Below, in pieces: positions 44,623-53,900 of a DNA stretch of 64,000 nt. Made by a program: the position numbers and the translations under genes. The stretch comes from Mycolicibacter heraklionensis (GTDB lineage Bacteria; Actinomycetota; Actinomycetes; Mycobacteriales; Mycobacteriaceae), in contig LZME01000007.1 in the NCBI GenBank assembly GCA_001673575.1, positions 1 to 64,000 of the forward strand, given 5' to 3'. A model generated the notes under the pieces. It worked only from the letters and a program-made list of their open reading frames with translations. It was not told the origin of the DNA and made no database searches. Position 1 is the first letter of the stretch, and each line of letters opens with the position of its first letter.

Positions 44623-45900
44623 CTACAGCGCCCCGCCGAACTCGTCCGGCAACTGCGCGGAGGCGTCGAAGTCCTCCAAGCCGGTCAGCTCATGGCCCAT
44701 CCGGTCGCGCTTGGTCAGCAGGTAACGGATGTTCTCCGAGTTGGCCCGCACCGGCAGCGGCACTCGCTCGATGATGTGCAGGCCGTAGCCGTCCAGCCCG
44801 ACGCGCTTGGCCGGGTTGTTGGTGAGCAACCGCATCGAACGAACACCGAGGTCCGAGAGGATCTGGGCCCCGATTCCGTAGTCACGGGCGTCGGCCGGCA
44901 AGCCCAGTTTGAGGTTGGCGTCGACGGTGTCGTCGCCGGCGTCCTGCAGCTGGTAGGCCTGCAGTTTGTGCAGCAGACCGATGCCGCGACCCTCGTGGCC
45001 ACGCATGTAGAGCACCACCCCGCGGCCCTCCTGCGCGACCATCGCCAGCGCCGCATCCAGTTGCGGGCCACAGTCACAGCGCCGGGAGCCGAAAACATCG
45101 CCGGTCAGGCACTCCGAGTGCACGCGCACGAGCACGTCGTCGCCGTCGTTGTTCGGCCCGGCGATCTCGCCGCGGACCAGCGCGACATGCTCGACGTCCT
45201 CGTAGATACTGGTGTAGCCGACCGCCCGGAACTCGCCGTGGCGGGTCGGGATGCGGGCTTCAGCGACCCGTTCGATGTGCTTCTCGTGCTTGCGCCGCCA
45301 CTCGATCATGTCGGCGATGGAGATCAGGGCCAGGCCGTGCTCGTCGGCGAAGACCCGCAGCTCTTCGGTCTGGGCCATTGCGCCCTCGTCCTTTTGGCTG
45401 ACGATCTCGCAGATCGCGCCGGCGGGCTGCAGGCCGGCCATCCGGGCCAGGTCGACCGCGGCCTCGGTGTGGCCCGGCCGACGTAGTACCCCGCCGTCCT
45501 TGGCGCGCAGCGGCACCACGTGACCGGGGCGGGTGAAGTCGTCGGCGACACTGCCCGGGTCTGCCAGCAGGCGCATTGTGGTGGCCCGGTCGGAGGCTGA
45601 AATCCCGGTTCCGACATTGTTTTTCGCGTCGACGGTCACGGTGTAGGCGGTGCCGTGCTTGTCCTGGTTCACCGCGTACATCGGCAGCAGGCCGAGCTTG
45701 TCGCAGATGGCGCCGTCCAGGGGCACACACAGATATCCGGAGGTGTAGCGCACCATGAACGCCACCAGCTCGGGGGTGGCCTTCTCGGCGGCGAAGATCA
45801 GATCGCCTTCATTTTCGCGGTCCTCGTCGTCGATGACGACGACGGCCTTGCCGGCCGCGATGTCGGCAACCGCCCGCTCGACGGTGTCCAACTTCGTCAT
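44623..45900 (-). CDS. ribA2: RibA2, bifunctional DHBP synthase/GTP cyclohydrolase II
   Basis: Protein of 425 residues. The N-terminal DHBP synthase half has [17 protein letters not shown] and [19 protein letters not shown] (shown in part); the C-terminal GTP cyclohydrolase II half has the zinc ligands in [17 protein letters not shown] and the GHEGRGIGL loop. It provides both precursors of riboflavin synthesis. The ATG at 45900 starts [11 protein letters not shown], close to the recalled M. tuberculosis sequence; the open frame upstream is not coding. Upstream it now faces the integrated element instead of ribC. Confidence 0.95.
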   Translation of the reverse strand: MTKLDTVERAVADIAAGKAVVVIDDEDRENEGDLIFAAEKATPELVAFMVRYTSGYLCVPLDGAICDKLGLLPMYAVNQDKHGTAYTVTVDAKNNVGTGISASDRATTMRLLADPGSVADDFTRPGHVVPLRAKDGGVLRRPGHTEAAVDLARMAGLQPAGAICEIVSQKDEGAMAQTEELRVFADEHGLALISIADMIEWRRKHEKHIERVAEARIPTRHGEFRAVGYTSIYEDVEHVALVRGEIAGPNNDGDDVLVRVHSECLTGDVFGSRRCDCGPQLDAALAMVAQEGRGVVLYMRGHEGRGIGLLHKLQAYQLQDAGDDTVDANLKLGLPADARDYGIGAQILSDLGVRSMRLLTNNPAKRVGLDGYGLHIIERVPLPVRANSENIRYLLTKRDRMGHELTGLEDFDASAQLPDEFGGAL

Positions 45901-45996
45901 CTGTGCCACCTTGGTTTCGCCGTCGGAAAGCGCCCCGTCGGCGCAACCCGCCCATCCAGTATGAACCACCCCAGACCCAGGGTTTGCCCCGTGGAC

Positions 45997-46038
45997 TCAT
46001 TCCGTGGGCTTTGTCACCAGTCTCTCGACGTACTTGGC
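45997..46038 (-). pseudogene. Displaced native 3' end of ribC
   Basis: The minus strand codes AKYVERLVTKPTE then TGA, ending at 45997. AKYVERL is the conserved end of mycobacterial RibC (recalled for Rv1412), but the rest of ribC lies 16.3 kb away with a different tail. It is the part of ribC cut off when the element integrated, and marks the chromosomal side of the left junction. Confidence 0.88.
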
Positions 46039-46040
46039 GA
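46034..46040. other. Left attachment site core of the integrated element
   Basis: TTGGCGA is shared with the right junction (62293-62299). To its left, the ribC tail CTCGACGTAC is matched at the right junction by CTCAACATAT, the three differences being synonymous in the ribC frame. To its right the sequence is element-specific. The 7-bp identity fits the overlap region of a tyrosine recombinase. Confidence 0.75.
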
Positions 46041-46104
46041 GTAGCCGAGAGCTATGCGGTGTGCTGACCAGCAGAAATGCAGGTTGGAACGCAGCGTTGT
46101 GGCA

Positions 46105-46119
46105 CAAATATGTTGAGCG
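46105..46119. repeat. Inverted copy of the element's ribC-tail sequence
   Basis: CAAATATGTTGAGCG is a perfect inverted copy of 62281-62295 (CGCTCAACATATTTG). Read on the plus strand it codes KYVERS followed by a stop. The 10-bp part AATATGTTGA also occurs at 62191-62200, just before the start of the right integrase gene. These may be integrase binding sites or remains of a second attachment site. Confidence 0.75.
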
Positions 46120-46161
46120 CAGCTAAGTCGCTTCCCTGAACGGAAACGGAACCACCGCCAG

Positions 46162-46716
46162 ATGACCGCTCTCCACTCTGTCAAGTCCACCATCACCCCG
46201 GATGCCCACGACGTCACCGCCCGGTACTCCACCGGATCGCGTCTGTGGCTGACTACCTGTGTCTGCGGCTGGTGGGCCATGCCATGCCACACAACGGAGG
46301 AAGCCGACGTGCTCGGGGAACTCCACTACGAGCACGTGGCCGACATCCCCGGCGACTTGTCGGACGCGGCTGGCACCCTGCAGGCCATGACCGCCGCCCG
46401 ACCCGATCTGGTGGACGTTGGGCCCGCCACACCCCCGCCCGCCTGGTTCCCGCCCGACGCATTGCCGGACTGGCAGGACCGCACCACGCAGCGCGGCGTC
46501 GAGCAATTCTGCGAATGGAGCCGCGACGTCGCCGACGGCGTGGCGATCGCATGCTCTGACGTCGTGGTCGCTGGCCGCGTGATGCGTTCCACGCCACGCG
46601 TCCACATGACCGACGAGCCCCCCGCCGCCGGCTGGACCGTCCAGCAGGCCCGGGAAGTGGCGGCCCGGATCATCGCCGCCGCCGACTTCATCGACCAGGC
46701 GTCGGTGATCGCATGA
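46162..46716 (+). CDS. Hypothetical phage protein
   Basis: Protein of 184 residues. The N-terminus has a small Cys cluster (TTCVCGWWAMPCHT) that could bind metal; the C-terminus (WTVQQAREVAARIIAAADFID) is a helical segment common in short actinophage and prophage proteins. The stop overlaps the integrase start (ATGA), so the two genes are co-translated. No function can be assigned. Confidence 0.7.
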   Translation: MTALHSVKSTITPDAHDVTARYSTGSRLWLTTCVCGWWAMPCHTTEEADVLGELHYEHVADIPGDLSDAAGTLQAMTAARPDLVDVGPATPPPAWFPPDALPDWQDRTTQRGVEQFCEWSRDVADGVAIACSDVVVAGRVMRSTPRVHMTDEPPAAGWTVQQAREVAARIIAAADFIDQASVIA

Positions 46717-47756
46717 GCACAGCGAACGCCACGAACGCCGCGCGACTCGCCCGCCAGCGTGCGCACCGCCTCGGCCTGCACTTCCATCAGACCGGGGCAA
46801 TGGGCACGCTGACGGACTCGGACGGCACCGTACTGGCGCAAGGCCCGCTGGACGAGGTGAACGCCTACCTGGTGGCGCGGTCCAACCCACGGCCGTCGGG
46901 GCCAGCACCCATTACTAGCGCACCACCGGACTGGGTCGAATTGGTGGACGAATACCTGCGGACGCTGTCCGCGGCGGGACAGCGCCCCGGAAGTATCCGG
47001 CTACGCCGAATCCAGCTGTACCGAATGGCGCGGGAACTGAATTGTCCACCGGAGGGCGTGACCAGCGCGGCACTGCTGGGATGGTTTGGCCGCCAACAGG
47101 ATTGGTCGCCGGAAGCGCGTCATTCATATCGATGTGCGGTGCGGGGATTTTTCGGATGGGCACACAAATTCGACCGCACCCCAACGAACTACGCTGCGGT
47201 CCTGCCAAAGGTACGGATTCCGAAGGCACCGCCACGTCCAGCATCCGATCAAGCGTGGTCCACGGCAATGGCTGCGGCGTCGCCACGAGTTCGGCTGATG
47301 TTGCGGCTGGCCGGCGAGGCAGGGCTACGCCGCGCCGAAGTCGCCCAAGTGCACACCCACGACCTGATCGACCTCGACGGCAGGCCCAACCTCATCGTGA
47401 ACGGCAAGGGCGGCAAGCGGCGCGTCCTCCCGATCACGGCCTCGCTCGCCGACGAGATCCGCGCCGGGGCGGCAGGGCACACTGCTGGCATGCAGCCCCG
47501 GGGGTACCTCTTCCCCGACGGTTCGGGTGGGCACATCACCGCCGATCATGTAGGGCGGATGGTCAAAATGGTGCTGCCTCCAGGCTGGACAATGCACCAG
47601 CTGCGGCACAGGTTCGCCACCAAGGCTTACCGCGGTAGCGGGAACCTGCGGGCGGTCCAGGACCTACTCGGCCACGAGTCCGTCGCAACAACCCAGCGAT
47701 ACACCGCCGTCGATGGTGACGAGCTGCGGGCAGCCATGCTGGCCGCGAGCGAATAG
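46713..47756 (+). CDS. Tyrosine integrase, left end
   Basis: Tyrosine recombinase of 347 residues with all catalytic residues: Arg206 (GLRRAE), Lys in GKGGKRR (about 232-235), His295 and Arg298 (HQLRHRF), His321 (LLGHES) and Tyr330 (TTQRYTA). An N-terminal ~60-residue arm-binding-like region precedes the SAM-like core-binding domain (about 72-160). Very different from the integrase at the right end. Located next to the left junction and pointing inward; apparently intact. Confidence 0.92.
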   Translation: MSTANATNAARLARQRAHRLGLHFHQTGAMGTLTDSDGTVLAQGPLDEVNAYLVARSNPRPSGPAPITSAPPDWVELVDEYLRTLSAAGQRPGSIRLRRIQLYRMARELNCPPEGVTSAALLGWFGRQQDWSPEARHSYRCAVRGFFGWAHKFDRTPTNYAAVLPKVRIPKAPPRPASDQAWSTAMAAASPRVRLMLRLAGEAGLRRAEVAQVHTHDLIDLDGRPNLIVNGKGGKRRVLPITASLADEIRAGAAGHTAGMQPRGYLFPDGSGGHITADHVGRMVKMVLPPGWTMHQLRHRFATKAYRGSGNLRAVQDLLGHESVATTQRYTAVDGDELRAAMLAASE

Positions 47757-47769
47757 GAGGATCGACAAC

Positions 47770-48369
47770 GTGGATCCCGAGACTGCCGCCGCACCGACGT
47801 CGGAGGTCGTGGCGGGCGAGCTGGCATGGGGAGCGGAGGCCGAGCCGGTCGAGATCGCGGCCGGTCCGTCGTGGCGGTTGGTGGTGTCGCTGGCCGCCAG
47901 CATCGTGGTGTCTGCCGTGCTGCTGGTCGGCGCCGTATGGTCCTGGACCCACCAGGTCGCTAGCGAATCGGCTAGCGAGTCGCTAAGGGGAACAACAACT
48001 TCCGCCTCGGCAATTGAACCACCCGTCACGCCGCCTCCACCGCCCAGCACCACCACGGTGGTGGCGGCACCTCCCGTAACCGTGACGGTCACGCCGCCGC
48101 CCGCCGCACCGGCGGTTCCGTCGCCGCCGGCCCACTCCGGTGTCGACGCCGCGTTCCTCGCCGAAGCGCACGCCGCCGGCACCGTCTCCAGCGCGGGCGA
48201 CGACGACACCATCGACCTGGCGCACGTCGTGTGCGGCGACCCCACCGACGGCCTCACCCTGCAGGAGGAGGCCGACGTTCTCCAACGGGCAACGGGCTGG
48301 AGCGCGCCGGCCGCCCGCAGCTTCGTCTACATCGCCGTCACCCACTACTGCCCCACCCGAGGCCGCTGA
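47770..48369 (+). CDS. Membrane-anchored DUF732 protein
   Basis: Protein of 199 residues with one N-terminal membrane helix (LVVSLAASIVVSAVLLVGAV), a Pro/Thr/Val-rich extracellular spacer and a C-terminal DUF732 domain (DAAFLAEAHAAG, TIDLAHVVCGD, then AVTHYCP) with two Cys that may form a disulfide. DUF732 proteins are common exported mycobacterial proteins of unknown function. The GTG at 47770 is set by a perfect AGGAGG at 47756-47761 that overlaps the integrase stop. A cell-surface role, such as affecting phage entry, is possible but unproven. Confidence 0.85.
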   Translation: MDPETAAAPTSEVVAGELAWGAEAEPVEIAAGPSWRLVVSLAASIVVSAVLLVGAVWSWTHQVASESASESLRGTTTSASAIEPPVTPPPPPSTTTVVAAPPVTVTVTPPPAAPAVPSPPAHSGVDAAFLAEAHAAGTVSSAGDDDTIDLAHVVCGDPTDGLTLQEEADVLQRATGWSAPAARSFVYIAVTHYCPTRGR

Positions 48370-48425
48370 GTGCGAACAATGCGGCCAGCGCCGGGCCGCT
48401 CACCGAATAACGGCATGATGAGCCG

Positions 48426-48983
48426 GTGTGCGTACGCGGAATATCCGGGCTTCTTGAGGTACTGGCTCACTGGCCGTGGGCGACCATCGCCGCGTTCCTA
48501 GCAGCTGCGGCGACCCTGTACGTGGGCCAGTCACAAATCAACGAACGACGCCGACTCGTCGGGCGTGAGGCCATTGCGCAATTGAGCGCTGCCGTTCAAG
48601 GCTGGATTTCCGCGTCTTACCGGCTGCGCCATCAGAACGTCCCAGACTCACGGTCCGAATACCGGCAAGCAGCCGAAAACCTGTCCCGGGCAATCCTCGC
48701 CGTCAAGATGACGTGCAATGACGCAGAGCTAGTGCGTCACCACGGACTGATGCTCGTGGCGGCCACGGACTTTTCGGAGCGCGTCCAGGCTGCGTTGAGC
48801 AGTTCCGCAGACGAGCTCAGCGAACCGGACGCCGCCGTTCTGGACGCGCTGGCCAACGATTTGGACACATCTTTCAAGGGCGTTCTCCTACGTGCCCTGA
48901 ACGTGTACATGGAGCCCCCTCGTTGGCGTGATCGAATTCCTCAGTGGCTGCGCGACAGGCCACCAACTCCCGAGCAGGACTGA
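48426..48983 (+). CDS. Single-pass membrane hypothetical protein
   Basis: Protein of 185 residues. One hydrophobic helix near the N-terminus (WATIAAFLAAAATLYVG) is followed by a mostly helical cytoplasmic part (INERRRLVGREAIAQL...). GTG start with MCVRGISGLL. No recognised domain. It lies in the accessory part of the element between the integrase arm and the gene-poor block, a common place for exclusion or defence genes; this is only positional inference. Confidence 0.65.
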   Translation: MCVRGISGLLEVLAHWPWATIAAFLAAAATLYVGQSQINERRRLVGREAIAQLSAAVQGWISASYRLRHQNVPDSRSEYRQAAENLSRAILAVKMTCNDAELVRHHGLMLVAATDFSERVQAALSSSADELSEPDAAVLDALANDLDTSFKGVLLRALNVYMEPPRWRDRIPQWLRDRPPTPEQD

Positions 48984-48990
48984 CGATCGG

Positions 48991-49173
48991 TCAGCAGATC
49001 CCGTTAGCGCGCCATCGCTCCAGCGCCGACAATTCACGGCCGCGGTGAACGATCGCGTGCACCGATGCGGGGCTCCGTAGCCCCACTGCTGCCGCCACCT
49101 GCCGGTAGGACTTGCCGGCCGCCACGAGGCGCCGGATCCGCTGATCCCGCACCCGCCGCTGTGCCGCTTTCAC
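48991..49173 (-). CDS. Small helix-turn-helix protein
   Basis: Protein of 60 residues, very basic, with a helix-turn-helix signature AAGKSYRQVAAAVGLRSPASVHAIV (quoted in part). GTG start (MKAAQRRVRDQ). Short regulators of this type are frequent in phages; it could bind the palindromes at 49726-49750 or 50038-50083. Convergent with the membrane gene to its left. Confidence 0.6.
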   Translation of the reverse strand: MKAAQRRVRDQRIRRLVAAGKSYRQVAAAVGLRSPASVHAIVHRGRELSALERWRANGIC

Positions 49174-49725
49174 ACCCTTGATTGTGCCGGAAAAATGCGG
49201 TCCAAAACCGAACAGTCAGCACATCCGGTGGCACCGCCGAAAACGCCCCTCTACCTGCACCGATCCTCCGGACCGTCTCCGGCCATTTCGCCGAATGCGA
49301 TTTCCACTTTTTCTCGGGGGGAGAGCAAGCGAGTGCCGGGCGGAGGCGCCTCGGCCTCTTCCGCACACTTTCGACCCGCCCCCCTCCTGCCGCCTGGCAC
49401 TCGGGTTGGTTGGGGTGGCGTTGGGGGCTGGCTTGCCTGGTGTGGGGCGTTGGGCTGGTGGTTGGACTGGTGTGGCTGCGCGCGGTGCGGCGCGGCAGAA
49501 GCGATCGTGTGGCATCTTCCGGATGGTGGCGTGCGGTGGTGCGCTGGCATCGCGTGGGCCGCTTAGTTCAGGTCGGTCGGTGTGCGGGTGCGCGGCTCAG
49601 TGATGGCCGGTTCGGGCGGGGCCGGGAGGCGGGGCCACTCAGGAACGAGCCGGGCGGTGAGGGCCACGAGGGCAGTGGCGGCAGCTGAGCGGCTCATCCG
49701 CCATGCAAGGTCAATCAGCAGCTGA

Positions 49726-49750
49726 ATCGTGCTGCGAGTCGCAGCACGAT
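49726..49750. promoter_or_regulatory. Perfect 25-bp palindrome, probable operator
   Basis: ATCGTGCTGCGA, one G, then TCGCAGCACGAT: twelve perfect base pairs of symmetry around a single base. With such a small centre it cannot form an ordinary hairpin easily, so a dimeric protein-binding site is more likely than a terminator. Confidence 0.65.
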
Positions 49751-50037
49751 CAGTTGGGCGGGCCGGCGCATCGCGGCCTCAGCACCAGGCTCTCGGACAG
49801 CGTGATCTTCGAGCACCATTGATGCCCGCGTCGCTCGGTGCCGGGCCGTGGCCCACCAGCGCGGGGCACCAGGGTGGCGCGGAATGGGGGCATGCAGGCG
49901 ACACGCAAAGGTCGCGTCGGATCGCGTGCTGCTGCATCAGCCGCTGCCGATCGGTTGATCAGCAGGTCTTTGCTACACCTTTGCTTTGACGCACTCGACC
50001 AGCCTGCCCTCAGATGGGTCACGCCCGCGCGCGAATG

Positions 50038-50083
50038 CCCAGCTCACGGTAGGTGTACCGCGGTACAGCTACCGTGAGCTGGG
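50038..50083. promoter_or_regulatory. 46-bp palindrome (14-bp arms plus inner dyad)
   Basis: CCCAGCTCACGGTA at 50038-50051 pairs perfectly with TACCGTGAGCTGGG at 50070-50083, and the centre contains GTACCGCGGTAC, itself a 12-bp palindrome. It lies about 105 bp past the stop of the last leftward element gene. It may be an operator, a cruciform-type site or a U-less terminator. Confidence 0.65.
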
Positions 50084-50187
50084 ACGGGGCCGGCGGAGGC
50101 CGCCGGGAGCGGAGGCGGGGGTGGGGGATCGCGCATCGCTCGCGGGCTGGTCTCGGTAGCGGAGCGCGGGCCGCCGCCTTCGGTTGC

Positions 50188-50901
50188 CTACCTGGGTTTG
50201 TCGGGAAACTTTCCCGTCAACCAGTTGAAGCTAATGGCATCTCTTGCGCCGTGCTCTACGAGCGCAGATTCCGATAACTCAGTCAGCGATCCGGCGGCGT
50301 TGCGGCGCCAGTGAGTGCCGCGGGTGTCCGTGAAGGCGATGGATGCGTTCTCGACTACGTCAAACGCGATCTCTTCGCCAGCGTCACTAAGGGGCCCTCG
50401 GACCCGGGTCAATGATTCACCAGGTGGCAGGAATCGCACGAAAACGTGCCCGGCGACGGGTGCATCAGCGCCCCTGATCTTGAAGCGCAACGTGACCACG
50501 ACGTCGTAGACGACGGCATCGGAACTGTTGAGGAGTGCAACCCATTCAGGCGGAGCAGTGAATGCGCCTCCAGTTGCCTCGGGGCCACGAGGATTGACCA
50601 CCCACGCCGTCACACGGTCGGCCTGCTGGCGGTGTTCCAACCACTTCCGTGTCCGAGCCTCCTTGGACGCCGCCCGCAGAGCCACCGCGACCGCAGCGGT
50701 TGTGCCAATGGCGGCGAGCCATGTCGGCACATCACCCCACTGCGTCCGACCAGCGCTCATCCCCGTCACCGCGACTATCGACAGCAAGAGTGCAAACAGG
50801 GCGGCCAGGACACTCACCCAGACCGCCACCCGTTCGAGCCCCTCGGCAACAGTCTGCTGCGCACGTCGAACCGCCAGTCGTTCTCGCTGTTCTCGGCGCA
50901 T
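50188..50901 (-). CDS. Two-pass membrane hypothetical protein
   Basis: Protein of 237 residues. Two membrane helices (VWVSVLAALFALLLSIVAV and TWLAAIGTTAAVAVAL) separated by a short loop with WGDVPTW are followed by a beta-rich soluble domain (VVYDVVVTLRFKIRG, FVRFLPPGESLTRV). The same N-terminal layout occurs in many actinobacterial hypotheticals. Last gene of the leftward element operon, after the tape measure gene, a typical accessory position. Function unknown. Confidence 0.7.
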   Translation of the reverse strand: MRREQRERLAVRRAQQTVAEGLERVAVWVSVLAALFALLLSIVAVTGMSAGRTQWGDVPTWLAAIGTTAAVAVALRAASKEARTRKWLEHRQQADRVTAWVVNPRGPEATGGAFTAPPEWVALLNSSDAVVYDVVVTLRFKIRGADAPVAGHVFVRFLPPGESLTRVRGPLSDAGEEIAFDVVENASIAFTDTRGTHWRRNAAGSLTELSESALVEHGARDAISFNWLTGKFPDKPR

Positions 50902-50949
50902 CGCGCCTGAGAATATCGGACCCTGCGGGCAATCGAATCGGATCCGGGG

Positions 50950-53900
50950 TTACTTCCGGCCACCAGGCAGCCCCGCTAGGTAGCCGTCGGCGCGGGATGT
51001 CTGGCCGGGTCCGCTGTTGTTGGTGACGTTGATGGGCCCGTTGAACACCTGGCCGGTGGTGGTGGTGTTGTTGCTGTGCTGGTTGGTGGTGTAGTTGTTG
51101 CCCGCCTTGCCGCTCTGCGAGTTCGCCAGCGGGGTGCTGTTGTCGGTGGGCTGGATAGACGAGGTGATCGCGTCCAGGACCGGCATCAGCCCGTCGAACG
51201 GGCCGCCACCACCACCGCCGAGGCCGCCATCGCTGAACCCAAAGTTGCCGGGCCCCGCCAAGCCCGCGCTGCCCCAGAACGAGTCGTCATCGTCGCGCCC
51301 CAGGCCCTTGAGCAGCATGCCGCCCAGCAAGTTGGCGACCCCGGTGCCGAGTTTGGAGATCCCCCACTGCGTCGGGTCGGAGAACAGATCTCCGTCGAAA
51401 CCCATCCCGGATAGCAAGCCAGAGAACAGTTCCTGCCCAAAGCTCTTGGCATCGGGTCCACTCGACCCGCTTTCGCCCCGCTGGTTGGCCTTGTCCTGCA
51501 CCTCGGCGGCGTGAGCCTGTGCTTCCGTCAGGTCCTCCAACGCGTCCTGGTGCCGGCGGATCGCCACCTCCAACGCCCGCTCCGCCGCTTCCCGACGCGA
51601 CTGCTTGGCGTCGTCGGGCAGCTCCTCGAGTCGCTGCTGCGCCTGGCGGATACCGAACTCGCTGTCATCCACCCGGTTCTGCGCGTTGCGCACCCGCCGG
51701 GCCGCCGCCGCACTCGCGCCACCACCACGACCGCCACCCCCACCGCCCAGAACGGACGCGCTGCCGTGCGTCACCAACGGCGCAGTGGGGAGCTGGCCTC
51801 CGTTGCGGTTCATGAAGATATGGACGTGGTCCAGGTGGTTCTGGGTGGCGTCGCCACGGTCCTCCATCGGGGTGCCGGTGCGGTCACCCGTGCGGAATGA
51901 ACGCTGCTGCCACAGGACGTGCGTCAAGCCGAGGGCATCACCATTGGTCAGAGCGAACGCCGCCACCGCGTTGCCCAGCGCCCGCCCCTGCGGGGTGTCC
52001 CAGCCGGGAATCATGACGTCCATCGCGTTGCCCGAGCTGTGCTCGTTGAAGCCATCCGGCGCCCGGTAGCCGCCAATGTTGCCGATCTGCGGGAACTGCT
52101 GCATCAACACGTCATGCAGGTACGCGGGGCCGGGGTTCAGGCCCCCCTTGTCGTAAGAGCGCATCGACGCCCCAAGTCGGCGGCCCGTCTCGACCCAGAT
52201 GGCCAGGGAACGGGCGCGGTTGGCCGGCGACAACGGGATGAACGCCTCACCGTGAGTCGAGGGTTCGGCCCACTGCACCAGTCCGGCTCCAGCAACGGGC
52301 CGCTGCAGCATCGCCTGCTTCGGCAGCTTGCCGCTCGCGAACGACGCGACGCTGCGATACACGTCGTACATACCGCCCCGAGCACGCGCCGGCGGCAGGA
52401 AGCTGCCCAACGACCCTGGCATCCCACCACCCGGCTCCACCGTCACGGGAATGGTGGGGGCGGCGCTAGCGATGTTGCGCAGGAACGCATCCACCCGCTC
52501 CTGCGCCCGGGTCGTATCGGCATCGACGGTCAGCGCGGGGGTCGCCGCCTCCACTTTCTGCAGCAGCTTCTCGAACTCCGCCACCGCCTGGTCGGTTTCG
52601 GCCGTGATGGTGACCGTGCCGTCCGGCGCGTCCTCGATCTTGACGCCCAGGTCGTCTAGCTTCTGCCGCGCCTCGTCGTCGAGAACATCCACCACCACAG
52701 TCTTGCCGTTCGGGACCTGCAGGATGGTGGCGCCCAGCTCCCGGAACCGCTCGACGGCGGTGTCGGTGGCCTCCCACGTGCCGTCGAGCGCCTGCCTGCC
52801 CTCGCGGATCTTCGCCGCCCCCGCATCGAAGCCGGTGCGCAACCGGTTGACGTTCTGGAGCAGCGTCACGATTGACTCGTTGACGTCCGGCATGACGTCG
52901 ATGACGGTCTGTAGCCCCGACACCAGGGCGGTGCGGTTCGACAGGCTGTTGTCCGTGTTCTGCACGTAGGCGGTGATCTTGGCGTTGACCTCGTCCCAGC
53001 TGTTGCCCTCGCGTAGCAGCGCGCTGGTCAGATCGGCCGAGCCAACTCCCGCCTCCTGCAGCGCCTTCCGCATCTGCTGATCCGCAGTGCTGGCCATGAA
53101 CTGGTTGATCGAATCCGACGCCCGGGCACGCAGATTCGCGTACGCGTTGGCGTCACCCGTGCCGGTGGCGGCATCGATCAACTGGCTGGGGTCGATGCCG
53201 AAGGACTTGGCCCGCCCGATGTCGGTGGTGCCGTACTGGTCCTCGGCCTGGAACCGGTCCTTGACCTTTTCCCGGGAGCCCTCGGTGATGCGGCCTGTCA
53301 CTTTGTCGAGGGTTTCGAGCAATTCCTGCTCGGCCCGCTTGTGCTCCTCCGCCGCGACGGCGGCCTCGGCATGCTTGGCCGCCAGGAACCCCAGGCCGGC
53401 GGTCGCGCCCGTGATGGCCAGACCTAGCGGGCCACCGAACACGCCATAGACGAGGCTGCGGCCCGCGATACTCAGCCCGGTGGTGGCGGCCCGCGTCGCC
53501 CCCATGACGCCCTGCATCGACCGCAACCGAGTGGTGGTGTCCCCCACCGACGTACGGAACCGGCCCCACGGCCCCAACTGATCCACCATCTGGGACCGCA
53601 GATCCCGGGCGAACTGGGTGTTGAGCTGCTGGGAACGGCCGAACGCCGCCGCCTGTTGCGCCCCCTGCAGGTACGCCATCCGCATGCGCCCCACCGGACC
53701 CAACAGGCCCGCCTGGGCCTGCGACAGCAGGCCCGTCTGCCTCACCATTCCGGTGGTGCGGTCCGTGACATCCCGCAACGGCAGCCGCAGCGCACCGATC
53801 GTGCCGGCCCACCCGAGGCTCGCCCCCTCGACCGCCTTCAGCGCAGGCGGGAGTAGCCGTGACCTCAGGTACAGCGCCCCCATGGCGATTCCGAGGGCCG

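Larger units (their letters stand above)
49174..50187. other. Gene-poor 1-kb block with palindromes and a G-rich tract
   Basis: I find no convincing gene here. Several overlapping open frames exist on both strands, but none has recognisable motifs or a clear ribosome site. The block holds a plus-strand G-rich tract (about 49394-49490, runs of GG/GGG/GGGG), a GGGGGG run at 49315-49320, and two long palindromes (49726-49750, 50038-50083). It could be a regulatory, packaging or replication region. Confidence 0.6.

Noticed and set aside
44623..45969. Upstream extension of RibA2 to 45969
   Set aside because: [11 protein letters not shown] at 45900 is the family start and the extension is not conserved in the recalled M. 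tuberculosis protein.
49182..49688. 168-residue frame with a Trp/Gly-rich hydrophobic stretch in the gene-poor block
   Set aside because: No ribosome site or family resemblance; the hydrophobic stretch follows from the G/T-rich tract, and other frames there are equally open.
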